This document shows, one piece after another, positions 1-5,772 of a stretch of DNA of 6,284 nt; position 1 is the first letter of the stretch, and every line of letters starts with the position of its first letter. The stretch comes from an uncultured Rhodospirillales bacterium (lineage in GTDB: Bacteria > Pseudomonadota > Alphaproteobacteria > Acetobacterales > Acetobacteraceae): contig CAIZGT010000213.1 of the NCBI GenBank assembly GCA_903932545.1, positions 1-6,284 on the forward strand, given 5' to 3'. The position numbers and the translations under genes were made by a program. The notes beneath the pieces are model-generated. The model was not told where the DNA came from, searched no databases, and saw only the letters and a list, made by a program, of their open reading frames with translations.

Positions 1-1042
1 CGTTGGTGCAGGAGCCGATGAACACGCGGTCCACCTTCACGCCGGTGATCGGCGCTCCTGGCTGCAGATGCATATAATCGAATGCGCGGCGCAGCATGTC
101 TCGCTCGGTGCCTTGCAGGCGTTCCGGATCAGGCAAATTGCCAGACAGGCCAATCACATGCGCGGGGTCGATGCCCCAGGTGATTTGCGGTTCCACCGCG
201 CTGCAATCAACCGACAAATCCTGGTCGAACACCGCGTCGTCATCACTGAACAGATGCCGCCATTGCTGTGTCGCTTGTGCCCAATCAGCGCCACGCGGTG
301 CCGCAGCGCGGCCCTCGATATAGGAGATAACCGACTCGTCGGGGGCCACAATCCCTGTGCGGCCGCCGAGTTCGGTCACCATGTTGCACAACGTCATGCG
401 CGCTTCAGGTGCCAAGGCCCGCGCCACCGGGCCAGCAAATTCCACCGCATGGCCGCGCGCCATGTCCGATCCCCAATGGCCGATCACGAACAGAATGAGG
501 TCCTTGGCCGTAACATCAGGTGCCAGCGTGCCATTCAGCGTGATGCGCATCTGCTTTGGTCGCTTCAGCGCCAAAGTTTGGGTTGCCAACACATGAACCA
601 ACTCCGTGGTGCCGGTGGCCAGCCCGAGTGCGCCAAGCCCGCCGACGGTGCAGGCATGGCTGTCCGGGCAAGCCACGGTGCTGCCCGGCAACGCCATCCC
701 AAGCTCGGGCGAGACCACATGGACAATGCCCTGGTAGGGGCTGTCGAGCCCCAACAGCTTGATACCCAATTCCTTCGCACCCGCATGGGTGCGGGCGAGG
801 AAAGGCGCGCTCTCAGCGATAGTCGCATCGCTGCGCCCGGCGGTGGTTGCCACCATATGATCGGTCACCGCTACCGTCAGGTCCGGCCTGCGGACGCCTC
901 GCCCGCTCTTGCGCAGCATGGCGAAGGCGTGGGGCGCGTGAAGGTCGTGCAGAACATGGCGATCGACATAGATCAGCATTCGCCCGTCTGAGCGTTCACC
1001 CACAATGTGCTCTTGCCAGATCTTGTCGAACAAAGTTGGCAT
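1..1042 (-). CDS. LeuC-like 3-isopropylmalate dehydratase large subunit homologue (aconitase superfamily), C-terminus cut by window edge
   Basis: This is a large-subunit hydro-lyase of the LeuC/DmdA type, a [4Fe-4S] cytoplasmic enzyme that normally pairs with a LeuD-like small subunit and dehydrates/rehydrates a hydroxy-di- or tricarboxylate. Reading starts at ATG 1042-1040, preceded by AAAGGG about five bases upstream. 347 residues are visible; LeuC proteins are about 465, so roughly 120 C-terminal residues lie beyond the left edge. Landmarks in order: LFDKIWQEH (4-12), IYVDRHVLHD (24-33), TDHMV (60-64), PYQGIVHV (102-109), CPDSHACTVGGLG (125-137), VLATQTLALK (151-160), a MTLCNM / VAPDES stretch typical of LeuC, and GSCTN at 343-347, where Cys345 is the expected first cluster ligand. 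The other two ligands would lie outside. Odd points: the usual HEVTSPQAF is HDLHAPHAF, and the near-invariant GDSHT is PDSHA. It is transcribed away from the catabolic/transport operon on the right, not beside visible leucine genes. I therefore call the family with confidence but not the substrate. A genuine leucine-pathway LeuC is possible but less likely. Confidence 0.9.
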   Translation of the reverse strand, partial: MPTLFDKIWQEHIVGERSDGRMLIYVDRHVLHDLHAPHAFAMLRKSGRGVRRPDLTVAVTDHMVATTAGRSDATIAESAPFLARTHAGAKELGIKLLGLDSPYQGIVHVVSPELGMALPGSTVACPDSHACTVGGLGALGLATGTTELVHVLATQTLALKRPKQMRITLNGTLAPDVTAKDLILFVIGHWGSDMARGHAVEFAGPVARALAPEARMTLCNMVTELGGRTGIVAPDESVISYIEGRAAAPRGADWAQATQQWRHLFSDDDAVFDQDLSVDCSAVEPQITWGIDPAHVIGLSGNLPDPERLQGTERDMLRRAFDYMHLQPGAPITGVKVDRVFIGSCTN

Positions 1043-1181
1043 CGTGGCCCTTTGGCGTTCCCGTATTGTGGCCCAGAAGCAGCGGTTATCACCCCGCGCC
1101 CTTTTGCTGTTGCCCGTCCTCAGATGACGTGAGAACATATTATCAAGAAATAAACAACTCGGAAGAGCCGGGCGTTTTGAT

Positions 1182-1198
1182 GGCCGTTTCGGCCGTTT
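1182..1198. repeat. Short tandem direct repeat GGCCGTTT x2, possible operator
   Basis: Two exact copies of GGCCGTTT, one base apart (period nine), sit 23 bases before the likely GTG start of the crotonase gene. A diverged third relative, GGCGTTTT, lies at 1171-1178. A spacing of 9-12 bases between copies could put them on nearly the same helix face, as for a regulator or for repeated binding, but eight-base repeats also arise by chance in GC-rich DNA. Function is speculative. Confidence 0.3.
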
Positions 1199-1211
1199 GC
1201 GCACGATAAAT

Positions 1212-1218
1212 GGAGGGG
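1212..1218 (+). promoter_or_regulatory. Ribosome binding site GGAGGGG deciding a GTG start
   Basis: GGAGGGG is the best Shine-Dalgarno match in the area. It stands just before GTG 1221-1223, four bases from the GGAGG core. It argues for that GTG rather than the in-frame TTG at 1197, which has no such site in front of it. The spacing is on the short side. Confidence 0.6.
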
Positions 1219-1220
1219 AC

Positions 1221-1946
1221 GTGGCGATCATAAACTCCGATGGCGGCAACGGCATCCGCGTGATCACGCTGGCCGGTGCCGAGCACAGCGGCTTCCTGAC
1301 AACCGGCGCGCTGATCGAACTCGCAGGGGTGCTGCGCGACTTGGCGGCTGACACCGCAGCACGGGTTCTGGTTATTCGTGGCAATGACGGCATGTTTTGT
1401 CGTGGACGCATCGGCGCCAAAGGACTGACCCGCGCCTCAGAAGTGGCGGATGATCTCAACGCCATTCTGGGCGTCAACAACGCCATGGACGCGCTGGCGA
1501 TTCCTGTCGTGTGCGCCTTGGAGGGGGAGGCGCTGGGCTTCGGGTTCGGCCTCACCGCGCAGTCTGACTATGCGATTGCGGCCGAGGATGCCGTGCTGGC
1601 ACTGCCGGAGATGTCGCATGGCCTGCCGCCGCTGGTGGTATTGTCGTATTTGACGCGGTTTGTTCCCTACAAGCGGGCATTCGAGCTTGCCATCTCCAGC
1701 CGCCGGATCACCGCAGCGGAGGCGCGGGAAGCGGGGGTGGTCACCGAGATCGTCCCGCCCGGCGCGGCGGTCGCCCGCGCGATGGAAGTGGCGCGTGGCA
1801 TGGCGGCGTTTGATCCGAAATCAGTCTCCCTACTCCGCCGCTTCGCCCGCCACGCGGCAGGCGCGCACAACCCGCATCTGATGGAACATGCGGTTTCGCT
1901 GATGAGCGTTCTGCTATCTGAGCGGGCGCAGAAAGCGGGGCATTAG
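1221..1946 (+). CDS. Divergent enoyl-CoA hydratase/isomerase (crotonase superfamily) protein
   Basis: This is a cytoplasmic crotonase-fold protein, expected to act on an acyl-CoA thioester. From the GTG at 1221 it has 241 residues, slightly short of the usual 255-265; an in-frame TTG at 1197 would add eight residues. The order of elements is normal: N-terminal strands with VLVIRGNDGMFCRGRIG (49-65), NNAMDALAIPVVCALEG (86-102), the second loop GEALGFGFGLTAQSDYAIA (102-120), LPEMSHGLPP (128-137), and a helical C-terminal part. The active site departs from textbook hydratases. The usual (S/A)AGADL oxyanion-loop sequence reads CRGRIG. Gly110 stands where rat crotonase has catalytic Glu144, while Glu130 in LPE matches Glu164. 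A two-glutamate hydratase mechanism is therefore not supported; isomerase, lyase or other crotonase chemistry is open. It is the first gene of the plus-strand operon and lies four bases before the SDR gene. The superfamily is secure; the reaction is unknown. Confidence 0.88.
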   Translation: MAIINSDGGNGIRVITLAGAEHSGFLTTGALIELAGVLRDLAADTAARVLVIRGNDGMFCRGRIGAKGLTRASEVADDLNAILGVNNAMDALAIPVVCALEGEALGFGFGLTAQSDYAIAAEDAVLALPEMSHGLPPLVVLSYLTRFVPYKRAFELAISSRRITAAEAREAGVVTEIVPPGAAVARAMEVARGMAAFDPKSVSLLRRFARHAAGAHNPHLMEHAVSLMSVLLSERAQKAGH

Positions 1947-1950
1947 CGGC

Positions 1951-2913
1951 ATGACCGTTCTTGTCACGGGTGCATCGGGCTTTCTGGGCAGCTACGTGAT
2001 GGCCGCACTTGGCAAGCGCGGCCACGGCTTTGACGTCGCAGCGCCGGGGCGGGAAGCGCGCATTGTGGCCCCTGATCTGGCGGCCAATCTCAGCATCGGG
2101 GGCATTGCCGATGCGGCAAGGCTGGCGGAGGTGTTCAGCGCGCACAGCATTGATGCGGTGGTTCACACTGCGGGGCTGGTTGGGCTGGAGCCATCTTTGC
2201 AAAATCCATCCTCGTTCTACGAAACCAACGTGATGGGGTTCGTGCAAGTTTGTGAAGCCGCGCGACGTGCCGGTGTGAAGCGCGTGGTGCTGGTCTCAAG
2301 CAACGCGGCTTATCACGTCGCTTCTGGGGAGCGTTTGGTGGAAACCGATCCAGTGTTCTCCATCGAACGCGGCAACCCGGCTGGCCATTACGGCACCACC
2401 AAGATGATTCAGGAGGCGATTGGCCTCGCGTTTGCCAGCTTCCACGGGCTGGACGTGATCGCCCTGCGCGTGACCGCCATTTACGGCTTCGGCATGCGCA
2501 GCCCAATGTATATCAAGCCGATGGTGGAAGACGCGGTGGCTGGTCGCCCGACGCGCATTGCCAGCGGTGGGCCGATGCGGCGGGACTACACCTATGTGCT
2601 CGATTGCGTCTCCGCCGTGATGGCCGCGCTCGACGCGCCCGCGGACCGTGACGGTCCGCGCGTGCTAAACGCCTCGGCCGGAAATGTCATCTCCGCCTCG
2701 GACGTGGCGCAGGTCGTGCGGGAGGTTATTGCGGGCGCTGATATCGAGATCGGCGATACGCTTTCGCCGTTGGAAGCCGAGAACAACCGGATGCGCGCGT
2801 CGCTGGACGTCTCAGCCGCACAGCGTGTGCTGGGCTGGGCACCGTCATGGACGCTCGCCCGTGGAATAGCGGATTACGCACAAAAGCTAAGGATGGCGGC
2901 AGCCCATGTCTGA
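1951..2913 (+). CDS. NAD(P)-dependent epimerase/dehydratase family protein (extended SDR)
   Basis: A 320-residue cytoplasmic extended short-chain dehydrogenase/reductase, the right length for the sugar-nucleotide epimerase/dehydratase family. The N-terminal Rossmann motif is TGASGFLG (6-13). It is followed by VVHTAG (70-75), TNVMG (92-96), the active-site strand VLVSSNAAY (113-121, Ser116/117), and the catalytic YxxxK as YGTTK (Tyr147, Lys151). RDYTYVLD (211-218) matches the RDF/YVxVxD motif of the substrate domain, and RVLGWAPSW near the end is the usual tail feature. All catalytic residues are intact, so an active oxidoreductase or epimerase is expected. The ATG at 1951 follows the crotonase stop by four bases with only a weak GGGG upstream, so translation is probably coupled. 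Members of this family in catabolic operons often oxidise hydroxy-acids, lactones or sugar acids rather than making surface sugars. That reading comes from the neighbours, and the substrate cannot be named. Confidence 0.9.
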   Translation: MTVLVTGASGFLGSYVMAALGKRGHGFDVAAPGREARIVAPDLAANLSIGGIADAARLAEVFSAHSIDAVVHTAGLVGLEPSLQNPSSFYETNVMGFVQVCEAARRAGVKRVVLVSSNAAYHVASGERLVETDPVFSIERGNPAGHYGTTKMIQEAIGLAFASFHGLDVIALRVTAIYGFGMRSPMYIKPMVEDAVAGRPTRIASGGPMRRDYTYVLDCVSAVMAALDAPADRDGPRVLNASAGNVISASDVAQVVREVIAGADIEIGDTLSPLEAENNRMRASLDVSAAQRVLGWAPSWTLARGIADYAQKLRMAAAHV

Positions 2914-2917
2914 AGGA
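2913..2917 (+). promoter_or_regulatory. Ribosome binding site AAGGA deciding the dehydrogenase start
   Basis: AAGGA begins on the last base of the upstream TGA stop and lies six bases from ATG 2924, an ideal spacing. It favours ATG 2924 over the earlier in-frame ATG at 2906, which overlaps the SDR gene and would add six residues before the Rossmann strand. Confidence 0.65.
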
Positions 2918-2923
2918 AATCGC

Positions 2924-3856
2924 ATGCGGATCGGGTTCATTGGTGCCGGTGCCATCGGCGCACCGCTTGTGCGCAACCTGCTGAAAGCGGGCTATGACGT
3001 GGCGGTCCACAACCGGCGCCAGAGCACGGCGCAACCTTTGGTGGACGCGGGTGCAATCTGGGCACCGGATATGAAGTCGTTGGCGGAGGGGGCCAAGTTC
3101 ATCTTCTCAGCCTTGCCCGGCCCAGCCGAGCAGGCGGCGGTGTATCGCGGTCCAGACGGTTTGATCGCACATTGCGCGCCCGGCACCATTTTGCTGGACA
3201 TGACCACCAGCTCCCCCCGCCTCGTGCGCGAATTGGCAGCGGAGTTCGAGGCGGTGGGCTGCGAGATGATGGACACGCCGGTGAGCGGCGGCCCGAAGGG
3301 CGCTGCCACCCGCAAGCTCGCCGTGCTGGTCGGCGGAAAACCCGCGGTGTTCGAGGCGGCGCGCGCGCTGCTGGATGTGATCGGCGATCAGGTCCGCTAT
3401 ATTGGCCCGGTCGGAGACGCAAGCGTGGTGAAGCTCGCGCATAACTGCGCCAATTACGGCATCCAGGCTGTGCTTGCGGAAGTGATGACCTTGGGCGTGC
3501 GCGCCGGCGTTGATCCTGCGGTGCTATGGGGCGCGCTGCGCCAAGGCTCGCTGGGTCGCCAGCGCGCGGTGGATCGCTTGGCCGACCAGTTTCTACCCGC
3601 CGAGTTCGACAAGCCGAATTTCACCCTGTTGCTGGCGCAGAAAGATGTCCGCCTCGCCACCGAACTCGGCCGCGAGATCGACGTGCCGATGCGCATGGCG
3701 AGCCTGACTTATGCCGACATGACCGAGGCGGTGAACCGCGGCTGGGGCGCGCGTGATTCCCGGGCCGCGCTGATCCTTCAACAAGAGCGTTCCAATGTTG
3801 CGATCAAGGTGCCGCGTGAGGTGCTGGATGGCATTTTGAAGAATGAACCGATCTAA
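2924..3856 (+). CDS. NAD(P)-dependent beta-hydroxyacid dehydrogenase (3-hydroxyisobutyrate dehydrogenase family)
   Basis: This cytoplasmic enzyme oxidises a beta-hydroxyacid, or reduces the matching semialdehyde, with NAD(P). From ATG 2924 it has 310 residues, slightly longer than the usual 290-300. Domains: the N-terminal Rossmann fold opens at residue 1 with MRIGFIGAGAIGAPL (GxGxxG at 7-12); the substrate motif DTPVSGGPKGA (117-127) corresponds to the family's DAPVSGG; the C-terminal helical domain contains VGDASVVKLAHNCANY (163-178), where Lys170 is the expected catalytic lysine and Asn174 the partner. Thus the active-site set is complete. After the second strand the sequence is VHNRR (28-32). 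Asn-Arg at this point is seen in NADPH-preferring glyoxylate or tartronate-semialdehyde reductase relatives, whereas NAD-users usually have an acidic residue, so NADPH is a reasonable guess. It sits ten bases after the SDR gene and 52 bases before the transporter genes. 3-Hydroxyisobutyrate, tartronate semialdehyde or 2-(hydroxymethyl)glutarate-like substrates are all possible. Confidence 0.9.
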   Translation: MRIGFIGAGAIGAPLVRNLLKAGYDVAVHNRRQSTAQPLVDAGAIWAPDMKSLAEGAKFIFSALPGPAEQAAVYRGPDGLIAHCAPGTILLDMTTSSPRLVRELAAEFEAVGCEMMDTPVSGGPKGAATRKLAVLVGGKPAVFEAARALLDVIGDQVRYIGPVGDASVVKLAHNCANYGIQAVLAEVMTLGVRAGVDPAVLWGALRQGSLGRQRAVDRLADQFLPAEFDKPNFTLLLAQKDVRLATELGREIDVPMRMASLTYADMTEAVNRGWGARDSRAALILQQERSNVAIKVPREVLDGILKNEPI

Positions 3857-3866
3857 CAAGTCCAAT

Positions 3867-3883
3867 CGCGGCAACAGACCGCG
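3867..3883 (+). other. Small GC hairpin in the gap before the binding-protein gene
   Basis: CGCGG (3867-3871) and CCGCG (3879-3883) can form a five-base-pair, all-GC stem with a seven-base loop. No T-run follows, so it is not an intrinsic terminator. Hairpins in the leader of binding-protein genes can act as RNA-processing or stabilising elements that raise expression over neighbouring genes. That is only a possibility here, as five-pair stems are common in GC-rich DNA. Confidence 0.25.
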
Positions 3884-3893
3884 TCCAAGAACA

Positions 3894-3900
3894 AGAGGGG
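3894..3900 (+). promoter_or_regulatory. Ribosome binding site AGAGGGG deciding the binding-protein start
   Basis: AGAGGGG is followed by an eight-base A-rich spacer and then ATG 3909. The strong site and the signal peptide that begins right at this ATG rule in 3909 over an in-frame ATG at 3843. That earlier ATG would overlap the dehydrogenase and put 22 polar residues before the signal peptide. Confidence 0.7.
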
Positions 3901-3908
3901 AAACAAAA

Positions 3909-4943
3909 ATGCGCCTCATACTCAGTCTCTCGCTGGCTCTGCTTTCCGCCGCAGCCGTCGCGCAAACGCCAGTGCCCAAGCTCGAACATCCCAACATCGC
4001 CATCGCGATCGGCGGATCGATCAGCCAGATGAACAAGGTTCCCTTCGTCGTCGCCTATTATAAAGGCTTCTTCAAGGATGAGGGGCTGACGGTCGAGAAC
4101 TCAGATTTCCAGTCCGGCACGGCGGCATTGCAAGCTCTGATCGGCGGCAGCGCAGACGTGGCGGAGATGGCCTATGAGCACACGCTGCGGCTGCAGACCA
4201 AGAATGTCAGCCTCACCTGCCTCACTGTGTTTGGGCGCTATCCGGGCAATGTTCTGGTGGTCCGCAAGTCGCTCGCCGACACGATAAAAACCCCGGCGGA
4301 CTTGAAGGACCGCGTCATCGGCGTCTCGGCACCGGGCGCGTCCACGCAAAACTTCGTGGCGGGCGTGATGGAACGGGCAGGGGTGCCGTGGAAATCGGCC
4401 ACTTATGTCTCGGTCGGCACTGGCAGCAGCGCTGTCGCCGCCATTCGCACCGGGCGCACGGTGGAGGCGCTGGTCAATCTCGACCCGGCGATCACCGAAT
4501 TGGTCAATCACGGCGAGGCCACGATCCTGGTCGATAGCCGCACCGCCGAGGGCTCCAAGGCGGCGTTTGGCGGCGATTATCTGTCAGATTGCCTGGGCGT
4601 AAAAACTGAGTTCCTCAAGGCCAACCCCAACACCGCCCAGGCCATCGCCAACGCCACAGTGCATGCGATGCAGTGGCTCAAGACCGCGTCGATTGACGAT
4701 ATCATCAAGATCCTGCCGCCGGAATTCTACAAGGCGAATGAGGCGGTGTACCGCGAGTCGCTGGAGAAGAACATTGCCGAATTCACTTGGGATGGCCTCG
4801 TCACGCCTGAGGCTGCGCGCCGCGTGCTCGCCGCAATCGCCGTGCTGGACCCGGCTTTGAAGAGCGCCAAGATCGATACCGCCACCACCTATGACAACGC
4901 CTTGGTGGAGCGCGCGCTGCAGCGCTACCGGGCGGCTAACTGA
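3909..4943 (+). CDS. Periplasmic substrate-binding protein of an NMT1/SsuA/TauA-type ABC importer
   Basis: This protein captures the substrate in the periplasm and delivers it to the permease. It has 344 residues from ATG 3909. The N-terminus is a clear Sec signal peptide: Arg2, a hydrophobic stretch to about residue 16, and a signal peptidase I site AVA|QT after Ala18. There is no lipobox cysteine. The mature part shows the family landmarks: IAIGGSISQMNKVPFVVAYYKGFFKDEGLTVE across 33-63 (the typical A-x-x-KGFFKxEGLxVE block), GGSADVA (79-85), a VVRKSLA...TPADLKDRVIGVSAPGAST segment (117-146) that crosses to the second lobe, and MERAGVPW. Cys104 and Cys228 are the only visible pair that could form a disulfide. 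The family binds nitrate, sulfonates, taurine, pyrimidine precursors and aromatic or other carboxylates, so the fold does not reveal the ligand. Its placement after three catabolic genes suggests their substrate. The ATPase and permease genes follow directly. Confidence 0.92.
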   Translation: MRLILSLSLALLSAAAVAQTPVPKLEHPNIAIAIGGSISQMNKVPFVVAYYKGFFKDEGLTVENSDFQSGTAALQALIGGSADVAEMAYEHTLRLQTKNVSLTCLTVFGRYPGNVLVVRKSLADTIKTPADLKDRVIGVSAPGASTQNFVAGVMERAGVPWKSATYVSVGTGSSAVAAIRTGRTVEALVNLDPAITELVNHGEATILVDSRTAEGSKAAFGGDYLSDCLGVKTEFLKANPNTAQAIANATVHAMQWLKTASIDDIIKILPPEFYKANEAVYRESLEKNIAEFTWDGLVTPEAARRVLAAIAVLDPALKSAKIDTATTYDNALVERALQRYRAAN

Positions 4944-4993
4944 TGTTGGCGCAGTCAAAGGCGGATGGCGGGGGCGGCACACCAGCATGTTGA
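4943..4993 (+). other. Possible 16-codon leader reading frame linking binding protein and ATPase genes
   Basis: ATG 4943 overlaps the binding-protein stop as TGATG. It opens a 16-codon frame (MLAQSKADGGGGTPAC) whose TGA at 4991-4993 lies just after the ATPase ATG (4987) within the string ATGTTGA. Stop-start overlaps at both ends would let ribosomes pass by coupled reinitiation from the binding protein to the ATPase, which has only a weak ribosome binding site. The peptide resembles nothing I know and may have no role. The arrangement could be chance. Confidence 0.2.
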
Positions 4994-5772
4994 ACGCAAT
5001 CGAGTTCGACCACATCACCGTTCGGTTCGGCAACCACACCGCCGTGGCGGATGCGTCCCTGACGGTGGGAGATGGTGAGTTCGTCTCCATCGTGGGCCCG
5101 ACCGGCTGTGGCAAATCGACATTGCTCAACGTCGCCGCAGGCTTGCTGGAGCCCACGGCGGGCGAGATCCGCACCTGGGGCCAGCCACTCGGCGGCGTCA
5201 ACCGCTCTGCTGGCTATCTGTTTCAGGCCGAGGCGCTGATGCCCTGGCGCACGGCGTTGCGCAACGTCACGCTCGGGCTGGAATATCGCGGCATGAACCC
5301 AGCCGAAGCCCGGGAGCGCGGCGAGGATTGGCTGGCACGGGTGGGGCTTGCTGGCCACGGCCATCGACTGCCGCATCAATTGTCCGGCGGCATGCGCAAG
5401 CGGGTGTCGCTGGCGCAGACGATGATCATGGACCCGAAAACCATCCTGATGGACGAGCCGTTCAGCGCGCTGGATGTGCAAACCCGCGTTCTGATGGAAA
5501 ACGAGCTGCTGACCTTGTGGAACGCAGACCGCAAATCCGTGCTGTTCATCACGCATGATCTGGAGGAGGCAATCTCCTTGTCAGACCGTGTGATCATTCT
5601 GTCCGCCGGTCCTTCAACACGGCCGATTGCCGAATTCCGGATTGATCTGCCACGCCCGCGCGATGTCTCGGAAATTCGGATGACCCCGCAATTTCTGGAA
5701 CTGCACAGGCTGATCTGGTCCACCATGCGAGAGGAGGTCATGAAGGCCTATGAGCGAAATCAGCGCGTCTGA
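4987..5772 (+). CDS. ABC importer ATPase of the nitrate/sulfonate/taurine (SsuB/TauB-like) class
   Basis: The cytoplasmic ATP-hydrolysing subunit that powers the importer, presumably as a dimer under the permease. 261 residues from ATG 4987, a normal length for this class. All motifs are present in order: Walker A GPTGCGKST (37-45), Q-loop Gln80 in LFQAEALMPWRT (78-89, the class-typical L-x-PWRT block), signature LSGGM (132-136, continuing RKRVSLAQ with Lys where Gln is common), Walker B ILMDEP (153-158), D-loop SALD (160-163) and switch His190 in FITHDLEEA. It should therefore be active. No C-terminal regulatory domain is seen; the tail after residue 210 is short. The ATG lies 43 bases after the binding-protein stop with only a G-rich, weak ribosome binding site. 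An in-frame upstream ATG at 4891 would overlap the binding-protein gene by 53 bases and adds unconserved sequence, so I do not use it. The permease gene overlaps its 3' end by 23 bases. Confidence 0.94.
   Translation: MLNAIEFDHITVRFGNHTAVADASLTVGDGEFVSIVGPTGCGKSTLLNVAAGLLEPTAGEIRTWGQPLGGVNRSAGYLFQAEALMPWRTALRNVTLGLEYRGMNPAEARERGEDWLARVGLAGHGHRLPHQLSGGMRKRVSLAQTMIMDPKTILMDEPFSALDVQTRVLMENELLTLWNADRKSVLFITHDLEEAISLSDRVIILSAGPSTRPIAEFRIDLPRPRDVSEIRMTPQFLELHRLIWSTMREEVMKAYERNQRV
5733..5737 (+). promoter_or_regulatory. Ribosome binding site for the permease, inside the ATPase gene
   Basis: GGAGG at 5733-5737 lies 12 bases before ATG 5750, a little far. A weaker AAGG at 5743-5746 is only three bases away. 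Either supports a permease start inside the ATPase gene and translational coupling. An ATG at 5740 is closer to the GGAGG but is in the ATPase frame, so it is not a permease start. Confidence 0.4.

Larger units (their letters stand above)
1043..1220. promoter_or_regulatory. Divergent intergenic control region between the leuC-like gene and the crotonase operon
   Basis: These 178 bases separate two genes read in opposite directions, so promoters for both must lie here or overlap the coding ends. The stretch from about 1133 to 1157 is strikingly AT-rich in a GC-rich background and contains TATTAT (1138-1143) and a short inverted repeat TTAT-N6-ATAA (1140-1153). A direct repeat GGCCGTTT follows at 1182-1189 and 1191-1198, with a related GGCGTTTT at 1171-1178. 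I could not pair a convincing -35 with a -10 at normal spacing on either strand, so no promoter is placed exactly. The role as a shared control region is inferred from gene arrangement. Confidence 0.55.

Noticed and set aside
68..991. A 307-codon open frame on the plus strand opposite the leuC-like gene
   Set aside because: It is the antisense of a well-conserved LeuC-type protein in GC-rich DNA, its translation is rich in Arg/His/Gln without any recognisable domain, and it is explained as a shadow frame.
1110..1143. A sigma-70 promoter with TTGCCC (1110-1115) and TATTAT (1138-1143)
   Set aside because: The spacer would be 22 bases, too long; shifting to a 17-base spacer leaves a poor -10 (GAACAT). 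On the minus strand TTGATA (1146-1141) has no acceptable -10 at normal distance.
847..1209. A 120-codon plus-strand frame covering the leuC 5' end and the intergenic region
   Set aside because: Its first part is antisense to the leuC-like coding sequence, its translation has no recognisable motif, and no ribosome binding site stands out; it runs into the real start of the crotonase gene.
1741..2247. A 168-codon minus-strand frame across the crotonase/SDR junction
   Set aside because: It lies opposite two clearly conserved genes, including the SDR Rossmann motif, and shows no domain of its own.
3867..3900. Intrinsic terminator between the dehydrogenase and binding-protein genes
   Set aside because: The stem is only five base pairs and is followed by A/G-rich sequence with no T-run.
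3843..3908. N-terminal extension of the binding protein from ATG 3843
   Set aside because: It adds 22 polar, basic residues before a clean signal peptide, overlaps the dehydrogenase gene by 14 bases, and ignores the strong ribosome binding site before ATG 3909.
4584..5201. Long minus-strand frames (also 4936-5556 and 5614-6246) opposite the ABC transporter genes
   Set aside because: They oppose conserved binding-protein, Walker A and permease segments; low-complexity, His/Arg/Pro-rich translations mark them as antisense shadows.
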